64,000 bases of DNA, taken from contig NC_060884.1 in the NCBI RefSeq assembly GCF_014805685.1, positions 10,819,356 through 10,883,355 of the forward strand, given 5' to 3'. The notes beneath the pieces were generated by a model. The model saw nothing but the letters and a program-made list of their open reading frames with translations, was not told the origin of the DNA and did not search any database. The DNA is from Silurus meridionalis (Eukaryota > Chordata > Actinopteri > Siluriformes > Siluridae). Below are positions 44,013 through 55,571 of this stretch, piece after piece; the stretch's first letter is position 1, and every line of letters begins with the position of its first letter. Position numbers and translations under genes: made by a program.

Positions 44013-44359
44013 AACCAGGTGAAATTTCTTAACCAGGCTTAACCAGGCTGAAATTTCACTTCACAATGTTGCAAACTCTCTACAAACCCTACTTTTGACA
44101 GGATACCCAGCCGTGTCCTAGGGGACAAAAACACATCCTCCTGAGAAAGATTTAACATTTCAACAGGATACAAGTATTTGCATCAACAAGCGTGGGAATG
44201 ACTATCAGACATCCTGACAATGGAGTACTCAAAGGTTCTAACATCCTAAGCTGTCCAGTTCCAAGATCTCTATTAGATGCCCTTGCTAAGATAGTCAGTA
44301 CTGACCCAGCAGGTATTCGCTCTGTCCATTTCCCAGCGACCACTGCAACACATGTCCTT

Positions 44360-44797
44360 TCAATAGTACACATCTGCCTTCTGGAAAACATCCCTCCAAT
44401 CGGAATCCACTTTTGCATCCAAGGTAGTATCAAATTCTGCATTGACTAGCTGCCTACAATGACTGATTATGTTCATGCCTATAATACATGGCAGTGATTT
44501 AGCAAGGTTAACAATGGCTTTAACAACTAAGAAGCTACAGTGTGGCATCTTAATTCCCATGGCCTCAACCTCTAACTCCAGGTAGCTGAAATAGGGTATG
44601 TCAAGCCCATTGGCAGCTGTGAGTTTTAGCCAGCCAGTGGTGGAGAGCATGTCACCATCTTCCCCACAAAGATGGTTCTGAAAATATTGCTCAGTTATTG
44701 TGCTCAACTGAAAACCAGTGTCCAGCAGGCACTGGGTGGCAACACCACCAACCAAAAGTTTAACTACAGGGCATGTACCTACAGTGCATTGCATCAA
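44360..44797 (-). pseudogene. Ty3-like aspartic protease
   Basis: A 145-codon open frame with VVKLLVGGVATQCLLDTGFQ: the LLDTG at residues 24-28 is the retropepsin active-site motif (catalytic D26, near 44722). It is followed by STITEQYF, LKLTAANGLDIPYFSYLELE and LPCIIGMNIISHC, where IIGMN is the expected hydrophobic-Gly flap-end motif. Full-length proteases of this kind are similar in size, so the domain looks complete. A stop after DVYY leads into decayed sequence (44152-44442 frame) that would precede the RT. No active element remains to use it. Confidence 0.8.
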
Positions 44798-44894
44798 CTG
44801 GTCACAGTCAGTTTGCCTTCCCTGAATTGCCCGACTTGTGATGATCGAGGGGTGGTCTCCACTCCCTAAGAGTCAGTGGGAACAGGCTAAGCCA

Positions 44895-44946
44895 GCGGAG
44901 TACTTGACTTCTGAGTACAATTCTTTGCCACATGTCCAGCTAAAAA
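44895..44946 (-). pseudogene. Half of a gag zinc knuckle
   Basis: The minus-strand codons read LAGHVAKNCTQKSSTPL. GHVAKNC is the second half of a CCHC knuckle; the first two cysteines would lie where the LTR-like segment ends. Only this piece remains. Confidence 0.6.
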
Positions 44947-46144
44947 TGTGATAAACTACTACTATATCATGACTTATTTGCTGTGGTACTAGTCGAGGGT
45001 TCCTCTAAGAACCACATATCTGCTGTAGCCCTCTCACTGATTCACTGGCTCAACTATGTCTAGGGAAACTTACAATTTACATCTAAATTTACTTAAGGTG
45101 TAATATGATTACTACCAAAGTACTCAAAAAAACTCGGGCTTCAGACTTAAATGTTTCTTTTCAATGCTCACTTCTATCACTCAGAAAAAAATTAATTACA
45201 ACCAAATAACAACAGCAAAGGTCTCTTTCTTTACATAAAAATAACAGGAGATTATACTGTGTGAACAATGAACAAACATTTATTAACTGAAATAAATGTA
45301 AACAAAAAAAACCCCCCAAAAAAACCAAAAGAAATATTACCCAACTGGGATTTAAGTCTCTCACTGGCGCACTACGTTGGAGCTAATGTGAATGTGTGTA
45401 CAGTTGATAGTACTCACAAAATCCAATGGAACAGTGAAACTCGAGCACGAAGCACCCACATGGAAAAACATGATTATCCAATCAATCATTATGATTTTTC
45501 CTGGTGTCCATCCACAAACAAGCACTCTGCAAATCATCCATCCGATGACGTAAACGAGGGAAAGATGCAGCATAGACCACCACGTGTCCTCGATCTCTCC
45601 TGAAGAATCGCGTGGCCTTCACTTTCTCCGTTACTCACTCACTGTTGATGACTATTCGTGTTGCAAACTGTTCCACAAGATTTGTACACTCACTACATTT
45701 TATGATAGTTTCTCTTTTGCGACTTTGAAAACTGTTTAAATCACATAAAGCTCACACAGTCCTGGGACTAAAATACCTGCGTCATCTTTGTCCTTCACAT
45801 AAACGTGTGCACCCGAGTACAGTCACTCTCAAACCCACACTCTCTACATAGAGTTCATTCACGATTATTTTACTGCAGTCTCTTATCTGTTCAGTGTCCC
45901 TGTATGCAATCCGCAATCTCAGTAGTCAGGCTTTACACTTGCACTCCCCCACACTCTGCCCTCAGACCTCTGACCTCAGAGGTCAGTCGGAAACCACCTT
46001 ATTGGTTAAACAACAAAATTTTTTTATAACAGTTTTTTTCTCTTCTGTTTGAAAGTAACAACTCTTTAGTGTAAACTTTTAACTCTTTAGTGTAAAAGTA
46101 AATAAATAAATAAAAAATAATAATTATTAGACCCTAATTTAACA
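44947..46144 (-). mobile_element. Probable solo LTR inserted in the gag relic
   Basis: On the minus strand the 1198-bp segment starts TGTTAAATTAGGGTC and ends TTTATCACA, giving TG...CA ends. It contains an ACCAAT-type box, a TATAAAAAAA run, and AATAAA near 45285. It separates gag from the zinc knuckle, which in this family should be close together. No target duplication is evident (AGCCC against TTTTT), so the boundaries are tentative. Confidence 0.4.
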
Positions 46145-46147
46145 GGG

Positions 46148-46600
46148 CTCTACACTGCTTAATCTCGGACATCAATCATAGTACAATCGGGGTGATTGCG
46201 AAGAAATTTACAAAGTTCGTGCTTAAAAGAAGGATCCCAGACCCCTTCTTCAAACTGATCTCTCAATGCTACCTTCACATCAGCTACAGCATCCAAGGAA
46301 CATTTCAGATTCAAATTTAATGCTTGCGACTGTGCATGACTGCTTGCAACTATAGAAACTGTGTAGGAGTCTCCAAAGGTTTCTCTGAGATATACAAATA
46401 GTTTACTAACTCCACCATCATCAACACTGTGTGACCTCTTAAAGGGCTGCCCCTCTTAATAGAGACATGACAAAATCATACTGGTCATTGTCAGACTGAT
46501 GCCCAGCACACAGAACACGCTAGACCTCCCCCGTTAAAATCATCGACTGATCTGCCATCTTTCTCAATCTCACCACAATAGGGTGAAATGTGCCCTTCTT
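46148..46600 (-). pseudogene. Ty3-like gag fragment
   Basis: The minus-strand translation contains FGDSYTVSIVASSHAQSQA, LDAVADVKVALRDQFEEGVW and DPSFKHELCKFLRNHP, ending CTMIDVRD before a stop. The LRDQF.EG..DP..K.EL..FLR pattern is typical of the C-terminal part of Ty3-like gag proteins in fish. Earlier codons (near 46560, IVVRLRKMADQS) are interrupted by stops. It is a structural protein relic. The reading frame breaks exactly where the LTR-like segment begins. Confidence 0.7.
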
Positions 46601-46796
46601 TTGGGACATAAACATAAAACCTCTTAATCAATGCAGAAATTGCAGCGATGGCTTTATCATGCCTAACTTAAACTTCCAGCCTCTTCAGCACCACCATATT
46701 ATTTACTGTACCTTAAACTGCACACCTAACCTCTTGGAATACCCTACTTCAGGTACCAAAATTTGTGGCCATTGCCATAAAATGCAGAAGACCGTC

Positions 46797-47711
46797 TCTA
46801 GGTTAACATATGTAACCCTAGTTCCCTGAGTGAACAAGACGCTGCGTTGAAATGCTTCGGGAACGCAGAGAGGCAGAGTCAGCTTTTGTAAGAGCGAAGG
46901 AAGCGCTGCAGGGACGCCCCCGGAGGTGTGGCATAGAGATGCAGCATCTTGTTCCCTCAGGGAACAAGGGTAACATACGTAACCTAGAGATGTTTACTTT
47001 CAGTATGATCCAGCTGCATCATAACGCTTTGGAAATGAGTGTCCAATCACACCAGACTGACCAGTCCCTGCCTAGTGTCTGTCAAACACAGCTAGAGGAG
47101 GACTGAGGGGCCAGGAGTGGCATTGTGGTCTAGGTTATAGAACCATACAAAGGTCAGCAGGGTGGACCAACCTGCAGCGTTACATATGTCTTGAAGGGGA
47201 ACTCCAGAGGACCAAGATTTTGAAGCAGCCACACTCCGGGTGGAGTAAGCTCTGACCCCAAAGGGAGCGGGGAGACCAGAGAGAGAGACTCAAGATGATG
47301 AGGACATAAGATGATGTGATGGCATCAACAATCCACCTGCTCTTAGTCTGCTTATTACCAGGGAGGCCTCTCTTGAGGGGGCCGTAGCAGCTGAGCAGCT
47401 GATCGGTCTTTCTCCAAGGATTCATCCTGTGGATGTAGGTGTCCAGTGCGTGCACCGAACAGAGCCGGTTCATTTTTCCTGGTCTGAGGCCTGGAACGGA
47501 GGAGGATAGAATGCCTGTAATCTTACGGGTCATGGGACAACCGAGGGCACCTTAGGGATGTAACCCATATGGGGTACAGGAAGGCACTAGCCTTATCTGG
47601 GGTAAACTCCATGAAGGAGGGTGCCACAGAAAGGGCCTGCAATCCCCTACTCTCTTGATAGAGCAGATAGCCAACAAGAACGCGATCAAATAAAACAAAA
47701 TTACAGAACAA
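46797..47711 (-). mobile_element. DIRS 3' fragment, copy E (minus strand)
   Basis: On the minus strand: a recombinase part (47711-47180), a 3' UTR, a right terminal repeat near 47010-47050 (GATGCAGCTGGATCATACTG), then the terminal block to 46797. The block has inverted TCTCTAGGTTAACATATGTA arms but lacks the left-UTR-like insert seen at 31182 and 53241. Confidence 0.85.
47180..47711 (-). pseudogene. DIRS tyrosine recombinase fragment (copy E)
   Basis: Frame 1 (47711-47523) has LLYQESRGLQALSVAPSF, FTPDKASAFLYPIWV and LRCPRLSHDP. Frame 2 (47533-47180) has VPGLRPGKMNRLCSVHALDT, YIHRMNPWRKTDQLLSCYGP and NKQTKSRWIVDAI. These match the copy D motifs QAMSV, LDTYLRRTSPWRKSEQLLVC and NKQTLNRWVVDAI. 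The catalytic KRIGDLQ arginine site reads ESRGLQ here. The HxxR box follows in a shifted frame (equivalent sequence near 47220-47245). It is inactive. Confidence 0.8.
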
Positions 47712-47714
47712 ATA

Positions 47715-49035
47715 TTATTTATGTGACACAGTCAATCCAGTAAACAAAATATGGCAGTGGCAATTCTAAAAAAAAAAAAAAAAACCCATGCCTTAGGATT
47801 ACATTACTGACCAAACCAAGAAAGAGTAAATTACTCCTCCAAGATTCTTTGGCACGGTTTACTTACTTTCCAAACGTAGTCTTCAGTGTTATTTATGCTC
47901 CGACAGGCCAAACACACCAAGAGAACTCGAATAGCTTGCACATGCTACATGAATCAACCCATTCATGAACATTTAGAATTCTGGAATCTCTTTTAGAAAA
48001 AAAACACACAAATCGCACATTTGATGCATTTTTATACTAATATACATCCGAGACCACTGACCTAATGCGTTAGCTCACACTATGCTAACAATTGCACCTC
48101 AAAATTGCAGACATACATCACTCTTCAGGAAACAACATGGGTACAAGAAATTTGCAATCCTTTTTTATATATATTTTTTGATATGATACTGGATCTTTTA
48201 CCTAGAAAACAGTAAATTTAAAGCTTATATCCCTATTAACTCCCCGATTTCCACTCTCAGGTGCACCGTGACACACACAAATGCGATGGCATCAACAAGC
48301 ATCTCTTAAAGAGTTCATTCTCACCAGGCAGGCATAATCTGTAGCATACAGAAATGAATGCCATTTAAACTACCACCCGGTTACAATAATATAGAATAAT
48401 TTATTACATATAATATATATTAAAATAAATATAATATATATAATATATACATTTACTTATTTCTGACACATTATACAATTGGAATAGTGCTTCATATTCT
48501 CCAGATTCTAATAGGCATTTGTCACTCACTGACTGTTTAATAAATTTAATTCTCATTATCATCATCATGCACGATTGTAGCTGTTGCAGCATATCTAGTT
48601 AAAGTAAAAGAGGATCTGATGGGATTAGTGTTTGGTTATGTTCAAGAAGCTTGGTGCACATGTATCTGTCAACAATAAGCCACCTGTCTATTAGTTATTT
48701 TCACCTAGCAATTAAAAAGTAATTTACACAGCAAGCAGTTTCAGAAAGCTATGAACTACCACTAGCTAATCGTCCCACTGGCAACATGCTCAACCATTTG
48801 TTTGCTCGAATGTGACAGGTAATTCTAGGCCTTAATAAAGACATAAAATACAGTCATAGGTCTTTATTTAAAGCGCCGTTGAAGACCCTTGCGGTAGCTT
48901 GTAAAGTATCACTTTGTCTTATTATGTGGGTGTGGAAATATAGCTTTGTATTAACTTTCTTACAATTTCATCTATATGAAATATAGATCTAAAATACAAA
49001 CGCTACCATAGTTTCCAAGTTTATTTTTTAAAACA
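47715..49035. other. No recognised feature
   Basis: AT-rich DNA with an A run near 47770 and TA-rich clusters near 48400-48450. No gene was recognised. Confidence 0.35.
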
Positions 49036-49039
49036 TATA

Positions 49040-49605
49040 TAGAGTATCTCACACAAGTTCGTACACCCCTCACATTTTAGAAACTATTTTAGTATATCTT
49101 CTCAAGGGACAATACTATAGAATTGAAACTTGGATATATTTCAGAGTAGTCAATGTGCAGCTTGTATAGTATAGATTTACTGTCCTTTAAAAATAACTCA
49201 ATATACAGTCATTATTGTCAAAATAACATCTCAAAGCTGTGTCCAGAGTGTCAATATTTTGATATTATTATCTAGCACTGCCTTAATCCTCCTGGGCATT
49301 AAATTCACCAGAGCTTGGTTGCTGGGATCCTCTTCCACTCCTGCATAATGACAACATTTTGCTTGCCCCACAGGTGCTAAATAATGTTTAGGTCTTCAGC
49401 TTCCTCAGCAAGGCAGTTGTCATTTTAGCCGTGTATTTGATGTCTTTATTATTTTGGAAAGCTGCTGTTTCTGAATGGAGGGCACCATGTTCTGCTTCAA
49501 AATGTCACAGTACATGTTGAAATCCATGTTTCCTCAGTGAACCACAGCCCAGAGTACCAGCAGCACTTATCTAGCCCCAGACCATGATGCTACCACCACC
49601 ATATA
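49040..49605 (-). mobile_element. Tc1-like transposon relic, 3' half
   Basis: The left end GAGTATCTCACACAAGTTCG and GTACACCCCTCACATTTT is the terminal repeat of a familiar fish Tc1 group. The rest is a decayed minus-strand transposase part. Its upstream end is cut by a short TA repeat at 49600-49614. It is related to the relic at 7325-8275 (shared ATGATGCTACCACCACCAT-type region). Confidence 0.75.
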
Positions 49606-49614
49606 TATATATAT

Positions 49615-50210
49615 TGGATGTTCAATTTATAAAAATGTTTAATCACGATTAACTCTTGCTTGTTATGAGTTAACTAGTGATTAATTGCATTTTTATCTGT
49701 TCTAAATGTACCTTAAATTTATATTTTTCAAGTTTTTTATATTCTTAACAACATATGCATGGACAAATATGGATACTTTATGCAAACGTATGTTTATTCT
49801 TAGTGAAAACACACTCAACATAGAGCATGGACACAAAAGTAATTATGGTCTTTAAAATTACATAAATCATCAGGACACTAAACAGAACTTTTTCTATTTC
49901 CACATGGACAGTTTAAATTGCTGGATGTGTGCTACATGGTGGATTTTGGCGCTTGATTTGAGATTTGGTGCATCAGTAAAACAAATGTTTATTGATTTAA
50001 TGTTTACAGATTTAGAATTTTTTTTGTATTATCTGAGTAAAGATCTGAGTACCTTGAGATAAAATGAATGTTGAATTAAAGGCTTTGCCTCTTTTATAAT
50101 TATTTATTTATATTTGTAATAAAAAATTGTCAAACTTAAATGTACGTTGCATTAATTGTGCGTAATAAAATTTGTGCTGTTAAAATGCATTTCTGTTAAC
50201 ACGTTCATTT
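49615..50210. mobile_element. hAT-like non-autonomous repeat with TTAA-rich ends
   Basis: The left part reads TTTAATCACGATTAACTC, GTTATGAGTTAACTAG, GATTAATTGCATTTTTATCT and GTTCTAAATGTACCTTAAA. The right part ends TTCTGTTAACACGTTCATTT. This matches my memory of a very common fish repeat whose ends carry AACGCGTTAA motifs. The exact ends and target duplication could not be fixed. Confidence 0.55.
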
Positions 50211-50214
50211 TTAT

Positions 50215-51445
50215 GAATATATATTTACACAGGTTATCAGTGCATATGTATATGCATGTATATTGCTAAGTGTGTTGTGATGCTACCCATAGGCATTTAG
50301 ATGTGTACAGTAGGTTTCTTCAGTTTTATATATTGGCACCTCTTGGTCACACACATGCCAACTTCATCTTCTATATATGGCCAGTAAAATCACTCCCTTC
50401 CAAGACTCAGTTCTTCTTTTGTATTCACATGGTCGAGTGCTCGAGTGCCAGCGTCTTTTACTTGCTCATTAAAATAATTAGTTTCTTCGCCTGTTTTTTT
50501 TTATTTATGGGAGTCCTCCTTCAAGCTGCAGCTTATTCCACTTGTACATTAGCTTTTTGTTGTTTCCAGTCATACCTACCCTCATCTTGTTCATAGATAT
50601 CACACCTTCCATTGTTTTGCCTAAGAGATTACTGGACCTTTTTTAATCATTTCAATCTGCCTTGTTGTCAGCAACCAGTGGTGGATTGCTATGGTTCACC
50701 CAACACTGTAGACATTTACAGGGCAGTAACCCAAGCCATATCATTTCTCTTTGGCACATGACTTCCCTCCCCCATGCTGCCCCATGCTGTGCAATATTCT
50801 AAACACATATCCAATGACCATTAACTTCCTATCTTCCTGCTGAAACAGTATAGCCCATAGGACTCTATCAGATGCTTGCATAACATAGGACATTGTCTAA
50901 TAATGGGATGCAGCACTCATTTCTGAGTGAGTGAAACCTTTTTTCAAACTGCATTGGAAGGCAGCAGGTGTATATAACAATTCAAAGGGGATTCAGACTC
51001 ACTCATACAGTCCAGGGTGCGATGACTGATGTCATGTGTCTGGAACCCTGTACAATGTACCCTTTATGGCATGCTTTGCCTTGTTCAAGAATACCAGGAG
51101 TTTTGGTATTGCTGAAATTTCCTACAATTGTGGATGCCCTTTGTAAAGTGTGATCAGTATCTGCAAGCTGGGTATGTACCCAATGTTATTTTGTTATTTC
51201 TGCTGTATGAACTGGAATCCTCATATAATATCTTCTATGCTACCTCTCGCTGGCCCTCATCCTGCTGGTTGAGGTTGATGGGCAGATGCCACAACAAGGT
51301 TTTAACCTATTTGCAGCTGTGCGACATATTCACATTGCCTCTGTGCTATTTCTGCTTAACAAGATCAATATCTGCAGCCAGTAGTGAGGTATGTGTCAGT
51401 CAGCCACTCATATTGCTTCTGACTCAGCTTTTCAACTACATTGTA
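50215..51445. other. No recognised feature
   Basis: No domain was recognised in the frames at 50270-50596 and 50968-51153. Confidence 0.35.
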
Positions 51446-51449
51446 ACGC

Positions 51450-51900
51450 ATGAGTGGTTTCTCAATTGGCACCTGGAAGGGTATATTAAAAATTCACAAA
51501 AGGCTTTACTAACCAAATGTGTTTTTAACCTAGACTTAAACAGTGAAACTGTCCTAGTCACACATTTAAAAGCTGTTCCATATCTGTGGGGCTTTGTAAG
51601 AGAAAGCTCTGCTCCCTGCTGTAGCCTTTACTATTCAAGGTACCAACAAATAGCCTGCACCTTTTGATTAATGTCAGAATGACATGGTGATGTGGTCATA
51701 TTTTCTAGTTCTGGTTAAAAAATACTGGGATATCTTTGATAAAACTTAATGCAGTAGCTGACATGAATGTACATTTGACATGGAAACATGATGAGGTACA
51801 TACTGTATACTATGACTGAGGCATATTTAAAGGAGATGATGTAGTGATCTGAAATAAGTTCCAACTATGGAACTATGAATATATTTTTGATATTTAATTA
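51450..51900 (-). repeat. Dispersed repeat related to LINE fragment at 3926-4250
   Basis: GGTGATGTGGTCATATTTTC and TAGTTCTGGT resemble GGTGATGTGGTTATATTCTC and TCATTCTAAT at about 3980-4007. Positions 51743-51890 are also homologous to 55572-55730. The preceding TGTGGGGCTTTGTAAGAGAA and AAAGCTCTGCTCCCTGCTGT belong to a familiar fish interspersed repeat. The long plus-strand frame (51128-51667) is not a gene. Confidence 0.5.
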
Positions 51901-51904
51901 CAAT

Positions 51905-52595
51905 TTTGGTGTAAAAAGTAAGAAAGAAAATATATAAAAGGGGGACTTGAATAGAATTCTATTCTAATTCTAGAATTCTATTGCATTCTATTCGTACTGA
52001 ATCTAGATTAGACACAAATGTTTATAAATTATCTTCCTGATTATTAAAAAAATATTAAAGTCCCCAACAATGAATGGTTTGTCTAAAGAAGTAGCTGTTC
52101 TGCAAGGAAATTATAATAGGGCTATAAGAGTCCATAAATAATAATTATTGGAATTAAGTAGACTAGACTTTTTGAAGTTAAATATGTTGTATTCGTCTAT
52201 GGCACTTTATATTCCTTACATTTATAAATAATTTATTTAGTTTTTTTGTGATGCTTAGATTATTATTTTAAATAACTTTGACACTGCCTCCTCTGCCAGT
52301 TAAACAGGACTGGTGTATTTACTATACCCAGAAGGATTGCTACATTTAATACTATATATTTGTTTGGTTTAATCCATATTTCACACAGTACACAGGGCTT
52401 AAAATCAGCGCTTTTATAATTAGAGATCTAATGTTTAACAGTCTTATATTCTGATCAAAGTTAAGTATTCAGTTTAGCTGGCTTGTTTTTCCTCTGGCCT
52501 TGGTGCTGGATTATCCTGTTTTGACCTATATTGAAAGAAATGAGAGCAGCACTTAACACCTAAGAGGCCAATCTTGTTTTCAAAATTATCTAAAA
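51905..52595. other. Probably decayed repeat, not assigned
   Basis: AT-rich DNA with a GAATTCTATT-type cluster near 51955-51990. It lies between two LINE-like pieces and may be the same element. Confidence 0.3.
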
Positions 52596-52599
52596 AGCC

Positions 52600-53000
52600 A
52601 ACATTGTTGGAGCATGACTTGGAGCATGACTTGGAGATTCAGTTCAGCGACCTTGCCATGTTACATTTGCATGGGGCCAGAGCATATTACTCCATTGGAC
52701 ATCGACTTTGCTAATTTACACACCTCTATAATATTACTCTTAGCAACTTCTGAATGTTGAAAGTATATATCATTAGTGCCTACGTGAATTTTAGATAACC
52801 TATATTTGCCTAGAAACTGAAAATGTCCTGCTATGCCTGGCACCTGGTATACACCTAATCTGTGGTGCTGCTGCCCCTAAAGGACCAGCTAAATGCGTGT
52901 GCATTAGAAAAGTCTCCTATAATCAGATCTCTTTCAAGATTCTCAGCAAGAGGGGTGGAAAGATGAAAAATAGTAAAGTTCATACTGAAACTCTCACTCT
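52600..53000 (-). pseudogene. LINE ORF1 esterase-like domain fragment
   Basis: The minus-strand frame includes a region ending LGAAAPQIRCIPGARHS (about 52900-52840, shifted frame), then SKIHVGTNDIYFQHSEVAKS and NIIEVCKLAKSMSNGVICSG (52843-52661). The G-DS-like start, CIPGAR and HVGTND blocks are the order of SGNH-type esterases, which are found in ORF1 of CR1-like LINEs. This explains the domain without a host gene. Frame changes and lost upstream sequence make it a relic. It may belong to the same minus-strand LINE as 51450-51900. Confidence 0.65.
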
Positions 53001-53954
53001 TTGTCTGCGCACCACAAACGGCTCACACGAGAGGTTGGTTGGTTGGTTGTCAGTTGGTCACACTGCCATGATCCCAGCCTCTTTACCATCTTTCAAGACA
53101 TACTTTTTAGCCACTGGAAGAATTTTTGATGACAGCTCCTTCCTCTATCTACTGAAGACACATCCCATTGAGGCAGTTAGTCCTCCACAATGTTTTCTTT
53201 GATTTGTCAAACATCCTGTGTCTTCTGCTGTCTGAGAACATCTCTAAGCTACGTATGTAACCCTGGTTTGTTGAGTAAATGAGACGCTGCATCAACAATG
53301 CTTTGGGAACGCATCTGTGTGACCATGCTCTGAACCACGTGTGTAATCTGCAGGGTGTAAAACCGGCAGGGCGACATTATGACCAGTAAGCAATAAACGC
53401 ACTTGCAGTGGAGATGGCACTACCTTCGAAGAGGGAAGGAAGCACTTGCAGGGATGCAGTGAGTGTGGCACTAACAAGCAGCATATTGTTTAATCCGGGA
53501 ACCAGGTTTAGCATACGTAACCAAGAGATGTTACCGTTCAGAAACTCAAGCTGAGTCAACAGTGCTTTGGGAATGAGAGTACAAAACCGGCAGACTGACA
53601 AATTCCTGCCTAGTGGGGGCACAGCTAGGTTGGAAGGACTGTGGGGCCAGGAATGGCGCTAAGGTCAAAGCTGCAAGATTAGACGAAGGTCAGAGGGGGT
53701 CCAGCCCGCAGCATTGCAAATGTCTTGGAGAGAAACCCCAGAGGAAAAGGTCTTAGAGGATGCCACATCATGTGAGTGGGGAGAAGAGAACAGAGGACTC
53801 ATAAGAGAAGAAGATAGCATCCCCAATTCACCTGTTGAGGGTCTGCTTGTCCACAGGTAGACCCCTCCATCATAGACTGTAGCAGATGAACAACTGGTCC
53901 GACTTCTTTCACAGGGCTGTCATGTGGAAGTATGCTCACACTGGACACACCTGA

Positions 53955-54221
53955 TTAAGCTTCTCCTTGTCGGGAGCTTGAAAGGGAGGAGGATAGAATG
54001 CCTGGAGCATGGCTGGTCACGGGGCAACAGAGGGCACCTTGGGAACTTACCCTGGCCTGTGGGTAAAGAAAGCCACTGGCCATGCCCAGGTAAACTCTAA
54101 AAAAGAGAAAAAACTGCAAGAAAAAATAAACTGTCTTGACTGCAAGAAATCTTAAAGGCACCTCATGCAAAGGCTTAAAGGAAGACTTGGCAGGGCCTTC
54201 AATACTATGGACAGATGCCAC
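53955..54221 (-). pseudogene. DIRS recombinase fragment (copy F)
   Basis: The 88-codon frame has FKPLHEVPLRFLAVKTVYF, corresponding to FELMWPLGFCLSIKTTFL in copy D, then MASGFLYPQARVSSQGALCC and VTSHAPGILSSSL, corresponding to MATQSVSLSKTWVRALGAFG and CRVAGILPSSV. The KRIGDLQ arginine segment between them is deleted. The C-terminal HxxR and Tyr boxes are decayed further downstream. It is inactive. Confidence 0.75.
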
Positions 54222-54450
54222 AAAGGCATTCTAGGTTGCACCTGAGTAAATGCACCTTAGTAAACAGAAAAGCAAAAAATGAAATGCCGCAATAGCAGAC
54301 CGCAATAACCTTCAGGGGCCATAGCCTTCACAACTCTGGGAGGTGGTCAAATAGAGTGCCCCCCGCCTGAGAGAGGAGTTCTGCCTGAGAAGAATCTCAC
54401 AGAGAGGGTGTTCGAGAAGGGCTACTAAGTCCGCAAACCATGTCAAGGGG

Positions 54451-54729
54451 CTACCAGAAGGAGACAGACTCCATTCCGGAAACTCTCACCAGAACTCCAG
54501 GAAGGAAGTGAGGGAAAACCAGAGGGGACAGCGTCAGGTCTCTTGAGTCACAAACAGGTCCATTAGTGCTCTGTAAAACCTCCTCCATATTTGCTTCACC
54601 TCTTCTGGGTGGAGCCTCTATTCCCCTGGCCTCAGCCAGTGAGAGCAGCTTTGTTTGGGCCCACAGAAGGATTTGACGTGTCAGCTTGAAAAGAAGGAAA
54701 GAGTGCAGACCTCCTGATTGTTGATGCAA
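54451..54729 (-). pseudogene. DIRS RNase H to linker fragment (copy F)
   Basis: The frame contains EARGIEAPPRRGEANMEEVL and STNGPVCDSRDLTLSPLVF, matching the alternative frame EAWGMASPPRGGGAHVAEVL and SPGGSFCDPGDLALSPLVL of copy D. This is the wrong frame of the element, kept open by chance. The true protein frame is shifted. The part before it (54780-54730) has a VRTDSTSVVSC-like RNase H remnant. Confidence 0.6.
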
Positions 54730-54784
54730 GAGACCACGGATGTACTGTCCGTACGGACCAGCTCATGAATGGTATTCCTATAAA

Positions 54785-55570
54785 GGTATGAGAATAATTT
54801 GCTGTACTACAACCTCTTCTATATTCTTGGAGAAGCCTACATTTGGAGAACTGACACGGTTCAAAGTTAGTTTTTTTATTTAGGTGTTTAATAATCACTA
54901 GCTTGAATGACGTCATTGTCACTAGCTATGTACTTATGTGCATAACTAATGATAAGAAAATTTACTAGAAAAAGATTTACTATTTTTATAATGGGGATCT
55001 AGTACCCAAGTTGATAATCTTCATGAAAAAGTGAAACAAATTTGCTCTCTTGAATGAAAGTAAGAAATTGTATGATCTAATCTGATGTAATAATATTGTT
55101 ATCTACTTGGGTATTTATTAAATTGCCTGTCATGAAATTAGTCTGAATTTTGTTAGTACAAAAATGCATAAAATCATTGCTGCTGCTGATTGTATGCATG
55201 CTACTTCAGTGCTTTTAATTCTAGTTAAGTTTGCTATGGTATTGAATAAAACCTAGGATTATGTTTGTTATTATCTTTTAGGGTAGAAAGATTTGTTGAT
55301 CTAGCAGTGCTAAGAGCTTTTCTATTACTCAGAAGGCTTTCTTTTTATGCTGATTTTATGCTGCATTTACATTAAAGATTTTGAGTAGCCTGTTTTAAGT
55401 TGTGTATATAATTATTAATAATTCTATGGTGCTAGTTTTATTTCTCTAATTATTTTTCTTTAAGGGGGAGCTAACTTATCTAGTGTGTGGCAAAATGCTA
55501 ATTCCAAACGTTCAGCAGCCCAGTCAAGTTCTGTGGGGTCAGATGTTGAGCCAATCATTCTTGAGAACTC
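54785..55570. other. No recognised feature
   Basis: AT-rich DNA without recognised genes. Confidence 0.35.
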
Positions 55571-55571
55571 T

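Larger units (their letters stand above)
44013..46790 (-). mobile_element. Ty3-like LTR retrotransposon relic (gag and protease) with inserted LTR
   Basis: On the minus strand, gag sequence (about 46600-46148) is followed by a TG...CA segment of LTR size (46144-44947), a zinc-knuckle half (44946-44895) and an aspartic protease (44797-44360). The RT and integrase are missing. It lies between the broken end of DIRS copy C and a minus-strand DIRS end. Confidence 0.7.
53241..54780 (-). mobile_element. DIRS 3' portion, copy F (minus strand)
   Basis: On the minus strand: RNase H linker (54729-54451), recombinase (54221-53955), 3' UTR, right terminal repeat near 53535-53575 (AACTCAAGCTGAGTCAACAG), and the terminal block with inverted arms to 53241. 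The block holds a left-UTR-like segment (ATGCTCTGAACCACGTGTGT) between its arms, as at 31182. Confidence 0.85.

Noticed and set aside
45268..45603. 111-codon frame inside the LTR-like segment
   Set aside because: No domain; it lies on the strand opposite to the surrounding Ty3-like relic and is best explained by chance.
51128..51667. 179-codon frame as a possible host gene
   Set aside because: It spans unrelated DNA and a known repeat segment, lacks a domain, and has no splice or promoter context.
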